From Pegea sp. RAD2-039 (Eukaryota; Chordata; Thaliacea; Salpida; Salpidae): a stretch of 64,000 nucleotides of DNA. Positions 11,721 through 24,500 of this stretch are shown here, in pieces (positions within the stretch are counted from its first letter, which is position 1; every line of letters starts with the position of its first letter). A program made the translations under genes and the position numbers. A model generated the notes under the pieces. It was not told the DNA's origin. It saw nothing but the letters and a program-made list of their open reading frames with translations, and did no database searches. The DNA is taken from NCBI GenBank assembly GCA_034620365.1, contig JAQGEQ010000175.1, positions 558,001 to 622,000 on the forward strand, given 5' to 3'.

Positions 11721-14022
11721 GTTGTTTAGTGGAAAACTACTATTAGTAAGATTAGATAGAAACTGAAAACTAAAATTATGTTTGAGTATTATACAACTGA
11801 TTACATTAAACAGTTATTTATAATTTACTTTAAATCACTGGTTCCTGATACTACAAGAAGACCTTGATACGTAGACCACTTTGGAATTCTTTTAAGAAGA
11901 TCTTGTTTTCTTCAATATATATTCTAAGATTTACTTTTCATGTAAATATTATTTTTAAAGTGTTCAATTCTTTTTAACGCATTTAGGTGCTGTAAAGTTT
12001 GACAAAAAAGTTGTTTATACTCAGTATCCTTAAAATTAAAGGGTGTTTAGCAGCTCCAAAAACGCTCTGGATAGCTTAAGCACACTTTGAGAAGGTTTAA
12101 AGTTCTAAGCACTGGCTAATATTAGGATATATCTTACTTGGTAAAAAGTAAAATTAAAGCTAAAAGTAAAAGTAAAATAGAAAATTCAGACAGTTATATT
12201 AAAGGTATTACTTTTACAATCTCATTAAAAGTTATAAGAATTCATTTTACAAAATAGATGCTTAGATATAAAAGCTGTCAGTTGTTGGGAATATCCGGAA
12301 GTATTCTGAGCTTTACAAAAATCAATTTCTTTGTTCCTAAGAAGGCTATAAGACTTTTATAATCGTACAATTGTAAATGATTAAAAAATGATCTACAGAT
12401 TGTTTATAAAATACAAAAATAAAACAAAAACTTATTTCTTTACTGCTAAAAAAGATTTAAAAAATCCTATATTTTAGTATCAGCACAGAACTTAAACAGT
12501 AATCCTAAATTTTTGATAACTGCTGTTAGATTTTAATTTTATCATTAACGATTGCATTAAAAGCAACTGAGTTAGCTTCTGTTGAAATCAAAGTTATAAT
12601 TTTGCTTACGTTACTTAATTTAAAGTTATTATCACTTTTACTGCTAAGTAAACATAGAAGTATTTTTGTGGCTTCAATTTGTTTTATAATCAAAAATTTA
12701 AAAGATTCATCAAATATTCTTGTCGAAGTTTTAACACGTGATCAAAGGTTAATAAATACCTTTCTCTTCCAGAGATCTCAAACTATATCATTGGTCTCTA
12801 AATTGCTTAATCTACAATTTTAATTTATAATTTTCGTTTTAAAATATCTCCGAATTGTTTGGAACAGAATCAACAGTTTTCGGTCCATTAATCAGATTTA
12901 ATTGTATAAATTTATAAACAAATCTTTATTTTGTTAATAATTATATAAATAATATACAAAGAAAAAAATATGAGAAAGATTGACTATCGTTCTGACCTCA
13001 CTTTTGTACCTGATTTTAGGTCATAAGCAATAGTCACTTACGATTTATGAACTGCTTTTATCAACGCTTTCTACGAAACACCTTTTGTATATGTCATCCT
13101 TAATGTCAATGTACTTATAAGTTGCTCAACATCTAAACCACACTCACGAAATAGAGAATAGCAGTTTACTCAGAAATTTGATTACATGGCTTTCTTATCT
13201 GGCTTCAGAAACAGAAACGCTTCTAAAAGCAAACACAAAGACCTAGTAAAATTCTCATTGAACATCTAGGTGTACAATCACTTACTTCAATTTAATAGAA
13301 TTGTGCAGCATGACAAACAGCTATTAACATCTAAACTCAAATCAGACCCAACACTTGAGATAAAATAAGAAAGTTCAAGAAAGACCACCCTTTAATTTCA
13401 ATCACACCTTTGTAAAAACCATGTATACTATTTCCACATTAGCCTATTTAAGCACGAATGCCAAAAGGAAACAACCTGTAACTCTACCATTACTTTTATC
13501 TCACTTCAGTTTGATTATCAGGGAACACTTCCATTTGTTGTATGCTTATCTACGCACTATTTTTGAACCATGAATAATGACCAATAAAAATAAAACATAC
13601 TAAGAATAGCTCTTTTTGCTTAAAACGTTTATTTAATAACTTTGCATTTTGACAACTTAAGGTAAAAAAAGTTTTTTTGTATGCTTTAGATCAAAAAAAA
13701 GTTCTTCTGTCATGAAAAATATTTGTTTGCTTTATTTTTACCATTACTCTTATACTTATATCTCTAATAAGTTTTCGTCAATTATAATTGTCCATAACTA
13801 CAGCAGCTTAGCAGCTTTTTGCAGAGCACACATTTTTTAAACAATAAAATCATAAATTTAACTTTACCCAAAAATTGTTTGATTATGACTTTTCAAATCT
13901 CTTACTTTCAAGTTTACAAAGATTAGTCAATACTTTTGATACATCGATGTTGTAACTAATTTAATGAGCCTTTTTATCAACATAAAAGTAAGTTTTAGTT
14001 TCTTTTTTAGCTGGTCTTTTTT
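11721..14022. other. Intergenic, upstream of SLC7 copy A
   Basis: Lies between the start of SLC7 copy A and the SINE. Roughly 12,850-13,560 is slightly less AT-rich and could be an old repeat relic, but I find no translatable domain in it. Confidence 0.4.
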
Positions 14023-14200
14023 TCATATATATGAATGCGAAGGAGGGTGCTTAGAGAGAGCACATCTTGCTAACACACATTCTCACGAGTTTTTTATGGT
14101 TTTTCTCAGGAGTTTATAAATATGTCTCCACCTGGGGTCGAACCCGGTACTTCCTAGCTATAAGGTAGGTGTAGTAACCGCTTCGCCACCAAGCAGGGAG
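14023..14200 (-). mobile_element. tRNA-derived SINE with a LINE-type 3' tail
   Basis: Read on the minus strand, the head has a pol III A box (TGGCGAAGCGGTTA, about 14188-14175) and B box (GGTTCGACCCC, about 14144-14134) at tRNA-like spacing. It can fold a near-complete T arm and an anticodon-like arm whose loop would read UAU. The acceptor stem does not pair, so it is not a working tRNA. After a short body, the 3' part (about 14090-14030) closely matches the tail of the LINE copies at 3954-4030 and 37921-37995: the tract from GTGAGAATGTG through CCCTCCTTCGCATT. This is the usual architecture of a SINE that borrows a partner LINE's reverse transcriptase through a shared 3' end. Confidence 0.82.
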
Positions 14201-15565
14201 CTTTGTTAAGCCTTTGTTAGTTTCCCAAATAAATGAAAACCAAAAACATACCATTAAACATCGGGATTTTTATCTAAATCTAGAAAGTTTAATGAATCAT
14301 CAATCAAAAAAATTTAAGCCTTGAAACCTTCAATTAAAATTCATTTTTTTAATGTAAGTTTTTAGTCAGCTATTACAAAATAACAAAACTAACGAAAAAA
14401 TTGAAAATTAGAAAATTTGAATGATGTTTTTTTTTAACGTAAATTCAAAAATTTTTCTACAAAAAATCTGTTTTATTTGTGTATTCTTAAAATCTAACAT
14501 TCTAAAATAGTTTCCGCAATTTAACAATAATTAAGCATCAATTAGAAATTGTCATATTTTTAGTTGAATATGTTTTTTAACCTTTCTTTTATCAGTGAGT
14601 ATTTTAGAATCTTTAGAACTGATAAAATAGAAACATTTAAAAACTGTTTAAAGCTATTAAACTAATAAAATTATATAAAATAGAATTAAAGCCATGCACC
14701 ATAATATTCTGCAGCAAGACTCAGCAATATTTACGATATCGTAAAACTTCCCTCTTTCGAAAACTTAATTTTGTTATAATTTAAAAAAAAATAATCAAAT
14801 TTTGGATTACAAAAATATATATCGATATATAAATCTATTTATATTTTATAAAAATTTTTTTTTAATTAATTGGAAAATTTTGAAAACTTGTAGTAATTTA
14901 AAAATGATATCTTTAATAGATAAACAAACCAATAGAACAACAAAACGTTTTATTATTGTATTCTGTTTGTAATATATTTATTTTTAATATTCATCTAAAT
15001 TTTTTATACAATTCCTGTAATTAGCTGGTACATCTATTTTTGAATTTAAAATTACATCTGTTCAAGTTATTCATTGGTGCTCCTGATTTAGTATCTTGAA
15101 TAATATAAAACATACAATTCTTTTTTTATAAATAAATTATTTTAATAAATTTCATCTTATTGACTTTAAAAGTGTCTAAAGCTGTAGAATGTAATGAAAA
15201 AAGTAAATATGATTCTTGCAAAAATAATAAAACAGGTTTTTTACTATTACTGAAAATTAAGTCAAAATATTGATAAAAGCAATTAAATAAAATGTCATGT
15301 TTACATTTGTGTGGTTTTTTAATCTCAAATTTATTGTCTGAATTTATAAAACATAAACATTTTTGTTAAACTTGATAATCTTTATAAGTTCAACTTTGTT
15401 TTAATGGTTAAAAGAAATATTTTTTTTTATACTTTGATAAACTTTAAGCTATTATCTTAAAGTAAATTGTATAAAATATTCTTAATATTTAATATATTTT
15501 CAAAATTTCAGTTGAAAGGTATTTTCTTTTTGATTAAAGTTGTTTATAAATCTTAGCTTCTCAAT
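14201..15565. other. Intergenic, upstream of ECM29
   Basis: AT-rich spacer between the SINE and the ECM29 start codon. It must hold the ECM29 promoter, but no distinct element stands out from the A/T background. Confidence 0.5.
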
Positions 15566-18500
15566 ATGGCATCAGATCTTGGTAGGTCAAAGTTTTATCT
15601 TAAAAATTAAATTATAATTTTATTCTTCTTTTTCAGAGCATATTGATTTGGTAACACTGAAAATTGGACTAGCAGAAAGTGATAAACAATTGGAAGATAT
15701 CTTGTTGCAATTTCTGGTTCCTGTTCTTAAAAAACTGAACAGTTCTGATACTAATGTTAGAACCAAGGTAAATATTTTTTAACATTTTTTAAAAAACTTA
15801 TCAAATATTATATTTTTTTTATAAGATCTTTGAAATGTTTAACGTTTTTTAAATATTCAACACCTATTAAAGCTTCATAGTGACTCTAAAAACTGTTTTT
15901 ATTCACTACACATTTATCTAAACTATCAACGACTCTTTTAAAATGATATTTTATTCATTGAATCTTTAAAGAAAGCTTTTTGAAACAAATTTGTAGAAAA
16001 TAAAAAGAATAATTTTGATTAGTAGCAGATTAGTTTAAATATAACTCTTATATTTTATTATCAACATGAGAAAAACTGAACAATTTTATAGGTTATGGGA
16101 CTATTGACTCATATTAATAGAAGATTGAAACCAGTAGAGACAATACAATTACCAGTAGAAGATCTTATTCATCAAGTTAATGATGCATCTTTAAGCTGTT
16201 TTGTAACTGTGAGTTTCTATGTGCAAGAAGATCAAACAAATTGTTTAAGCTACAATGATAATCAGTTTATTTATCTATTATTCTAATTTAAATAATTTAC
16301 TTTTAGAGTTACAGAAACATAGCTAAGTAGATTATTTTTTTTGTTTTAATTGAATTTGATCAGATAGTTTTATATAGAATATCAAAACTAAATTTAAAGA
16401 TTCACTTATTTTGTCGACTTCAGTTTTTGACATTTTCATTAAACTTTGTTCATCTGCAGAACTTTTCTATTATCTATTTGAAAAGTGGCTTCAGACGTTT
16501 GAATGTTGAAAAAAAGCTGCAGATTTTTCCTCTTCTCTTTTCTTCACTAGAGGTGATAAAAATCTAAAAATTATTTTGCAAATATACAACATCAAAAAGA
16601 AATTCTTGTAGATTGTATTTTAAAATATTTTTTACGATTAATCTAATTATTTCAATCAAGTTCTACATTTGTAACAAAAATATGAAAATGGTCAAAGCTA
16701 CGTTTTGTTCTTTACTTATTTATTTATTTACTTAAATTAGTAAAAGTTTCATGTAATCTAAATTACTCTAAATCAGCAGAAACTTGTAAACACAGTTTTG
16801 TAAACACTCCTAACATAAATATAAAAACAAAATATTTATCTTTTCAAACTTGTTGGTTTTGAAACTTGTTGATTTTGAATTCTAGTTGTTATCAATTTAT
16901 AGGGAAAGGAAAAGAACCAACAAAATTGTCTGCTACGTTTGATAATTGATACTTTTCCTCATATTCCTTTCGATTCATCTTCCTCAGACGCTTTAAGCGA
17001 GAAGTTTGGTTTTAAGAATAGTAAAGTACAAGTGAAACTATTACTGGAATATTTACTTGAAGTCCTTATTATGCCTTACAGGTAACAAATACTTAAATAT
17101 GTTTATTTCTCACACTTTCTATTCCTAGTGCTTCTTTGAAAGATGCTTTCTCTAATGACTCAATAAATGTCCCTGGATTGAGTCGAAATGCTATCCGCCG
17201 GTTACTAGGTGACGCTAAAGAAGGACATTGGACACTAGATCAAATTGAACTCATTAAAGTGATCCTTATTTCGTTAGCATCTTAGAATATGTCTTCTAAT
17301 TATCTTCTGAACTTTCAGATAAGTATTCTGAAGTTTTTCAAGAAAGAATTAGTTGATATTAATTTGGTAGTAACCCACCTGGTAGTGGCTTCAAGTGATA
17401 CTAGGTTTTCAGTGGCATCTTCTGCGGACTCTCAACTCCGGAACAGCACTGCGTATGTCTTCACTTTATTGTGATTTTATTCAACTTAGTCTATTCTTAT
17501 TTGTAGGGTGATTAATTGGAATGATAAGGATATTGTGTCTTCTCTGTACAACATCTATTTAGGATTTGCTGCTAATCTAAGGAATAAGACTTTAGCGTCT
17601 GATGATAAGAAGCAACCTGCCAGTCTTCGGTAGATATCTTCATCATTAAATTAATCAGATGATAATCTTATATCTAAATCAAATCTTTTATTGTTTTATG
17701 AAGTTGGATTTTTATCGAAAGTTGTTTTTTTCAGCGTTAAACTGAAGTTGATGCAAAGCTTTTTGCGATCTACTTTCTGTACTGAGCAAATACCATTTAC
17801 AATTCAAGTGGTTTATGATGGGCTTTTTGGTGTAACAAACGACAAGTTGAAAATACTCACCTTGCAGTTTATGCATCATATATTTGATAGGTTTACAATT
17901 TCTAATTTTACTATTTAATTAAATTTGTAGCTGAAATCATTTTTAAAGACACAAATTTAAATGTTCATCTAATCAAAAATCTTATTAAACAGTGCGGCTG
18001 AAAACAAACTGATCAAGCAAGCACCTATGCTACTTCATGCTTCTACTAAAGTTGTTGATGAAACTGAAGATAACAACAGATTACAAACCCTGGCTTATAT
18101 TGCATTCACAAAGCTTGCACGTCGTTTACCCAAATTATTCTCTAATAAATTCGACTTGCTTCAAAAGTTTGTGAAAACATTAGAAAAGGTTTCTTCAGTT
18201 GTTTCAACTTGTGTAGATCTTGGATTTAATTAATTTTATTATGTTTCTTCATATGGTTGTTTATTTATTTTAAGGATTTAACCTTGGATGTTAAAAGAGC
18301 AATTGTAGATGCAATTACTTCTATGATCCTGGCTTACAAAGATTTATCTGCTGATACAACTAGCTTGCTGCGTCCTTTCATACAAAAAGCAGTGAAAAGT
18401 AAACTAACTTTCGAATGTAGTTTGTAGTTGTGTTGAATTTGTTCATGTTAACTTATAATTTTTTAAGTGCGGTTTTTACTTCCAGTTTTTGTAACTAATG

Positions 18501-21500
18501 CATTTAAATTTTTTTTTATAAAATATTTATTAATTCTGTAAAATTTCCTCATCACGTGATTCTGTTTTTGTTCATCGATTTTACACAAAATTTATCTAAA
18601 ATGATGTATTTGATGACATATATGTAAATGAGATGTTTCTAGTATTTTGTCAATAAAATAATTTCGTTTTTTATTTTCTAGGTAAAGACTTTCACATCCG
18701 GCAAGTTGGGATTCGATTTTCAGCTTCTGCTTTTCCATCTGATGACATTGAAGGCAGATATCATCTTTTATTGTCAACAGCAGACGGTTTGTTTGTCTCT
18801 TTAATGTCATTAACAGTTTCAATTAAATCACGGAGTTTATAGAACTTCATATTTAAATCTGAACAAATTTTTCTATTATTAAAATACTTTTTAGCTAAAG
18901 AAGACATTACCCAAGAAGCTAAAGGTTTTATTGAAACTGGTTTGAAAAGTTCGAAGATACCATCCTTCCAATCAATGTTGAAGTTTGTGGTCCTAAAAGT
19001 AAATATGTCCACTCTTGTTATCTCATCTTTTGATAATCAATTGTCCAGGCTGAAGAACGATTAACAAGTAGAGATGCCTTTTGTGTTGGTGTCCACAAAC
19101 TTGCGTTCGCTCCCCGAGCTTATAAATCAATCATAAATTTCATCTACAATTCTCTTTTATTGGAATCAGGTGCTGAAATAAACTTAATAGATGAAGAAAC
19201 TGATGACAGGATTGTTTTTCATCATTCGAGTCTTATAAATCATATCAAGTTAGTTGAAAGTTAAATTTTTTTATGACTTCTTTCATACAAGTCTTGAAAT
19301 TAAATGATTAAGATCAAAAAAGTGACCCAGAACATATTAAAGATTTTTCCAAATGATTTGTAATAATTTTATGTCCAGATCACTAAAACTATCTTCATAT
19401 CCGTTTATCTGATAAAAATCTATGGATTTTTCTTTCTACTATAAAAATAAATTTAAAAATGTCATTTAAAACACAAATGATTGGTTAGTTAGTTTCAAAA
19501 TATTTTCAGACTTCTTACAAACTCAATTTGGCATTACATCTAACATTCTAATATCAGCGAGTAATTGATTTTTATTTCTATTAGTCGAATCAAACATGTC
19601 TTCTATTAAAAAATACTTACAATTCTTGAGTAGTAGACCCAATTAAGTCTAGCTGTGTCTCAACCAAACATGTCAGCGTTTACTGGTTTTAATTCAACCT
19701 TTCAACTATATTTTATCGACAGACATTTACAAGAAGTTGACTTTGAAGGTTCTGCTGCAACTTTCAATGTATTTCTGAAGTTTATAATCCAATATACTCA
19801 TCTGATCACCGGTTTGATTCCTTTTCAAGTCTCATTTTAGGAGCTGACAACTTCATCTTTCAGATATTGATGTGTTGAGACTTCTGCTCAGAATGGTTGA
19901 GATGACTTCACAGTTTTTTTCAATTAATCAGCTCCTTAAATGTGATCCTACTCATTCGAAATCGATGAATAAAGATGAAGTAGTTGATTGGATGAGAAGT
20001 TTATCATTTCACAGTAGAGAAGAAGTAACTTTTAAAACTTCAAATTTTCTTCTTCAGTATTTTTTTATCACATTAAATATAATTTAATTTCTTTTTCACA
20101 AAATTTCCCTCAAATTCGTTTATCGAAGCAATCTACTTTAAACAGATCAAATCTGATGTTTTTTTCAACAGATTAGGACACTAGGAGCAGAACTATTCGC
20201 TTTTTGCTTCGCACATGATCAACCAACACCAGAAAAATTTATCAAACTTCTACAAGATCAAGAAAATAATTTGAAAGATAAAGTAAGTAACTCCAGTTGA
20301 AAAATCCGACTGATTCCACAAGATCAATTGTAGATCTATGAGAAACAGCATGGAGGTCTTCTTCTGCTCGCTTATTTGCTGGGAGATTACATCTTGTGGG
20401 ACTCTAATGTAAATGATAAGGAGTTTACACAATACAGAGACCTAATCACTGATCTTCTAACTCAAATTGGTGAATCATCATCATTTAATTGACATCTGAG
20501 TCTCATTTGCTGAAAATCTACAGGGGAGGTAGCAGCTTCTTCTACTGACCACTTGATGGTAGCAACAGCTTGCTTTGCTGTTGGTGAGATCTCACGTAGA
20601 TGTCCTCTTCCTCTTCCACCAGGATCAAATCTTCTTACAGGTACTACTGATTCAATCAGCTCACTGCTCAACAAATTCTTATAAAGATGATGATCAAAAA
20701 GAGCCATCTACAAAACTACACTTCGTCAATCTACTCAGTAATCACCTCCAAAATAAAACTGTCCACAAGGTGCGACAAAGAGCCACGGTGGCTTTAGGCA
20801 GGTTACCAGTTGGAGAGAAGTGTTTTCCGCATACTCAATTAATCATTGAAAACTTATTGGATACGTGCGAGGTTAATACGTGGGAAAATATTGAAGGCAA
20901 ACAACAAATTTACAACTTGCTACCTTCACACCCACAGACAAAACACATTGATGAACAGTTTGTGATAGCGGAAGCCCTAGTTAGTTGTGCACTTGGGCCA
21001 GCTTCTCATGAAGCCATGCACACGTGGAAGAATGGTTTGGTGGAAAATGTGGGAGTGTATACAAATGATGGAAGAAAAGTTGAAGAACTGTTGGTGAAAA
21101 TACTCGATGAGTACGTTGAACATCGCTTACCTTCAGCTAGACAAGTAATTCCAATTCCAACTCATTTACATCATCAACAATCTTGTTATTGACAGGCATC
21201 TTGTGTTTGGTTGACAACAATCTTAACTTCTTCAAGATGTAAAAAGTTCTCTTTCTTATCTGATCATCTAGTTAGGATTCAAGATGCTTTTACTTTGCTC
21301 ATCAATGAATCAGATGGTGGGTCTCTTGTTCCTCACCATTTAGATTTTTTATCAAATCTGATAAATTTAAGATAAAACTTTCGGCTGAAAAAACTCCTTT
21401 ATATAAATCGGTTATCTTTTCTGATAATTAACAAGTTTTATTTGAGATGTTTTAGATAATATTCTTCAGGGTTTATTTAACATTTAAGATAAACTTGCAT

Positions 21501-24500
21501 CTGAAAATTCAACCAATCAGCTTTCAGCTTCAACTTTTTTTCAATCTCTTAGTCATTTTATAAACTGATATAATCACAATCAAATCTGTTGGGTTTAAAT
21601 AATTGATATTCACAGAATTGATTCAAGATCTTGCCTCCAAAGGATTTAGTCTTGTTTACGAGCTGGGAGATGACGCACAAAGACGGAATTTGATCAGTGG
21701 TTTGTATGAGAGTTTAATGGGAGAGTCGAATCTATCAAAAGTTCGAATCGTTGGAGACAAGAGTCGACAGGTTTTGAAGAAGAAGAAATCTGTAAAAACT
21801 ATTGAAGGGTATCTTTACTGTTATCTGACCTTGTTGTATAACTTGATGCTCTAAAGATATTTAAACAGCTAACAGAGTTTTACTCTGCAAATAATTGGCT
21901 TAAAATAATATTGATTTTTCATTTTAATCTTTGATAAATTTACTTTAAACTTGATGACAACCAGTAAAGATGATAATTCTATAAAAGTATCTCATCATTT
22001 TCAATTACTGTCTAACTTTTGTAATTAAAAACCAAGTCAAGCATATATAGTTTGTCATCTATATGTTAGGATTAGAGAAGATATTTTTGCAAGTAACATG
22101 TTTTAACGCTTGTAGTTGTAACTGTCGTGTTTATTTTCAGGCCAGCGTTAGCTACATATAAAGAATTGTGTACGCTTGCATCTGATTTAAATAAGCCAGA
22201 ACTAGTTTATAAGTTTCTCTACTTGTCAAATATTCAAACGAGTAAACGAAGAACAAAGAAGACCAATATACGATTCAATGATGAACAGGTGAATAATTGA
22301 TTATTACCAATAATTAGTAGAAATTAGAATAAACTTCAAAATTATTTTGATGAATTTAAATTTATGAAAAAGCAAACATTGACTTTGCATCAGTTTTAAA
22401 TTTCTTGAATTCAGACGAATGAAAACAGTTATAAGAATGTAGTTGAAACAACTAGAGAAGAATTGAGTCTTCTTCATGATGTACTTATTCCTCGTCTCTA
22501 TCGATATACATTCGATCCAAATCCAGGCATCCGAGACACAATGGTATCTCTTTGGAATATAATAGCTCCTAAACCATCGAAAGCTGTGAGTAATCTGCTT
22601 TTATTTCATCTCGCTTAATCGAAAACAAAATTAGATTAAATCTTTTATTTGCAATTCACCAAAAGCTTCTGTATTTTCTGTAGTTTCCTAAATGCATTCA
22701 AATGTAAATGAGTTTATAAACCACTCTTGCATCCAAGATATGTCATGAAATATGCATCAACAGTTTAACGTGATTTTCTACTAAATCAACTTTAGTATCA
22801 GCTGCTGTTCTTAATATATTTCAATCTAATTTTAACTTGATGTGAATTTAATGAAGCAAATAGCTTGTAAAGAATCAATTTAGGTATTTGTTTTCAAACA
22901 CTTGCCAATTATTTGATACATATCTGTAATTGAAGCTACTCAACAACAGATAAATAATGATTTTTAATAACCACTCAACAAAAAACAAGTCTCATTTACG
23001 GAGAATTATCAGCATACAATAAAAATCCATTAAAAGTTATTTGCACGTCTTGGTTTCCATAAATAGCAAATCGAGTTCCTTTAGCTTGTCGTAACCAAAC
23101 AACGTCACTAGCAGATAGCCTCAACATCACATTTTGACTTTGCATAATTCGACGAGGAACAGAATTAGCGTACAGAATAACCTGTAGATAAAAAACAACT
23201 TAAGTAAGTTTTAAGGGTCGACTTTTGTTGTGGTTTTTGATTTGAGGAAAATGTTAACTTTCAAAACAAGTTATTTGAAAGAATATCGAAATTGTTTTCT
23301 TTAAAATTTGATCCAAAGAACACCTGAGGTTCGTTATTCTTCATCAATTGAACTCCAAGAAATTTATCTAAATAAGATTGTACAGTGTAAGTGAAGAAAT
23401 AAGTCCCTGGATACTCCACAACAAATCTTCCGTTTTTAAGATCAAAGTCTGCTCCTTCATTTACAAACTCCTGAGATTAGTAATTGTTAGAAAACTTCAA
23501 AAGAAGACTTCGAGACTGACTTTGTCGAAAGTAACAGTTTGAGCTTTAGTGTCGTTTCCTAGCAACGGTTTTAATCTTGCCACTGAGAAAGCTGATTTTG
23601 GGGTCTCTGGGGCTGGTGCCCCTTGGTCACCTTTTGCACCTTGAGGTCCTTGTAGTCCCTGAACACCTACAGGACCTTTCTCACCGGTCACTCCTTGAGG
23701 ACCTTGTGGTCCTGGAGGACCTATTGCTCCTTGATCCCCTAAAAAGAAAATTTAAATCTGTTATGAAGAAGTTGTAATCTAACCTTTTTCTCCTTTTAAT
23801 AAGAAGTATGCTGGAGTACCATTTCCTGGGTACACTTCATCACAACAATGTGTACAGATTCGTGTGTGTCCTTGGGTTAATTTAAATGAAATAATTAAAC
23901 TAATACAAACTGATAACCATCTTAATAAATTCTTATTTCTTTGCAGTTTAATTATCATCACTCTATTAACTAACTTCACAAGAGTACCTGAAAGTTAAAA
24001 AAAACTAACCACAATTTTTCTAGTGTGAAAAAAAATTCGATAAATTCGAATAGAAACTGACTTATAACTGCAAAAAAAAACCTCAAAAGATTACTTCCAA
24101 TAAAATTAAATCTAACATTTTGTCTTTCTACCTTTTTTCTGGCTACGTGTATCACAACGGAAATAATAAAACTTCAATGTATTTCTAGCTTCTAGCTTTT
24201 ATTTTGTCACTAACTCTAACTTTTCGTTCAATATTTTCTTTGCAGTTTCTTTTATAATAGACCCACTTTTCCATGTTTAACAGCAAACTGAAATTGTTAA
24301 ATTTGATTTGCTTTTTTTTCAAGTATCATCTAAAATAAGTAGTTAGCTTGAAACGGAGCTTGCAAAGATAATCGATAAATTTCAAATGTTTGATACGAAA
24401 AAACAATTTCAAAATAACTATTCTCTTTTTAAAAGCAATTTGTTTTGTGATTTAATATCAGCTCACTTTATCCAACATGTCTATTTTATTAAGGAAATAA

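Noticed and set aside
12602..12823. 73-residue plus-strand frame upstream of SLC7 copy A
   Set aside because: Leu/Ser-rich chance frame in A/T-rich spacer without an ATG-context or homologue that I recognise.
14130..14200. Functional tRNA gene (tRNA-Ile-UAU-like)
   Set aside because: A and B boxes and the T arm are good, but the acceptor stem does not pair and the tract runs into a LINE-type tail, so it is a SINE head.
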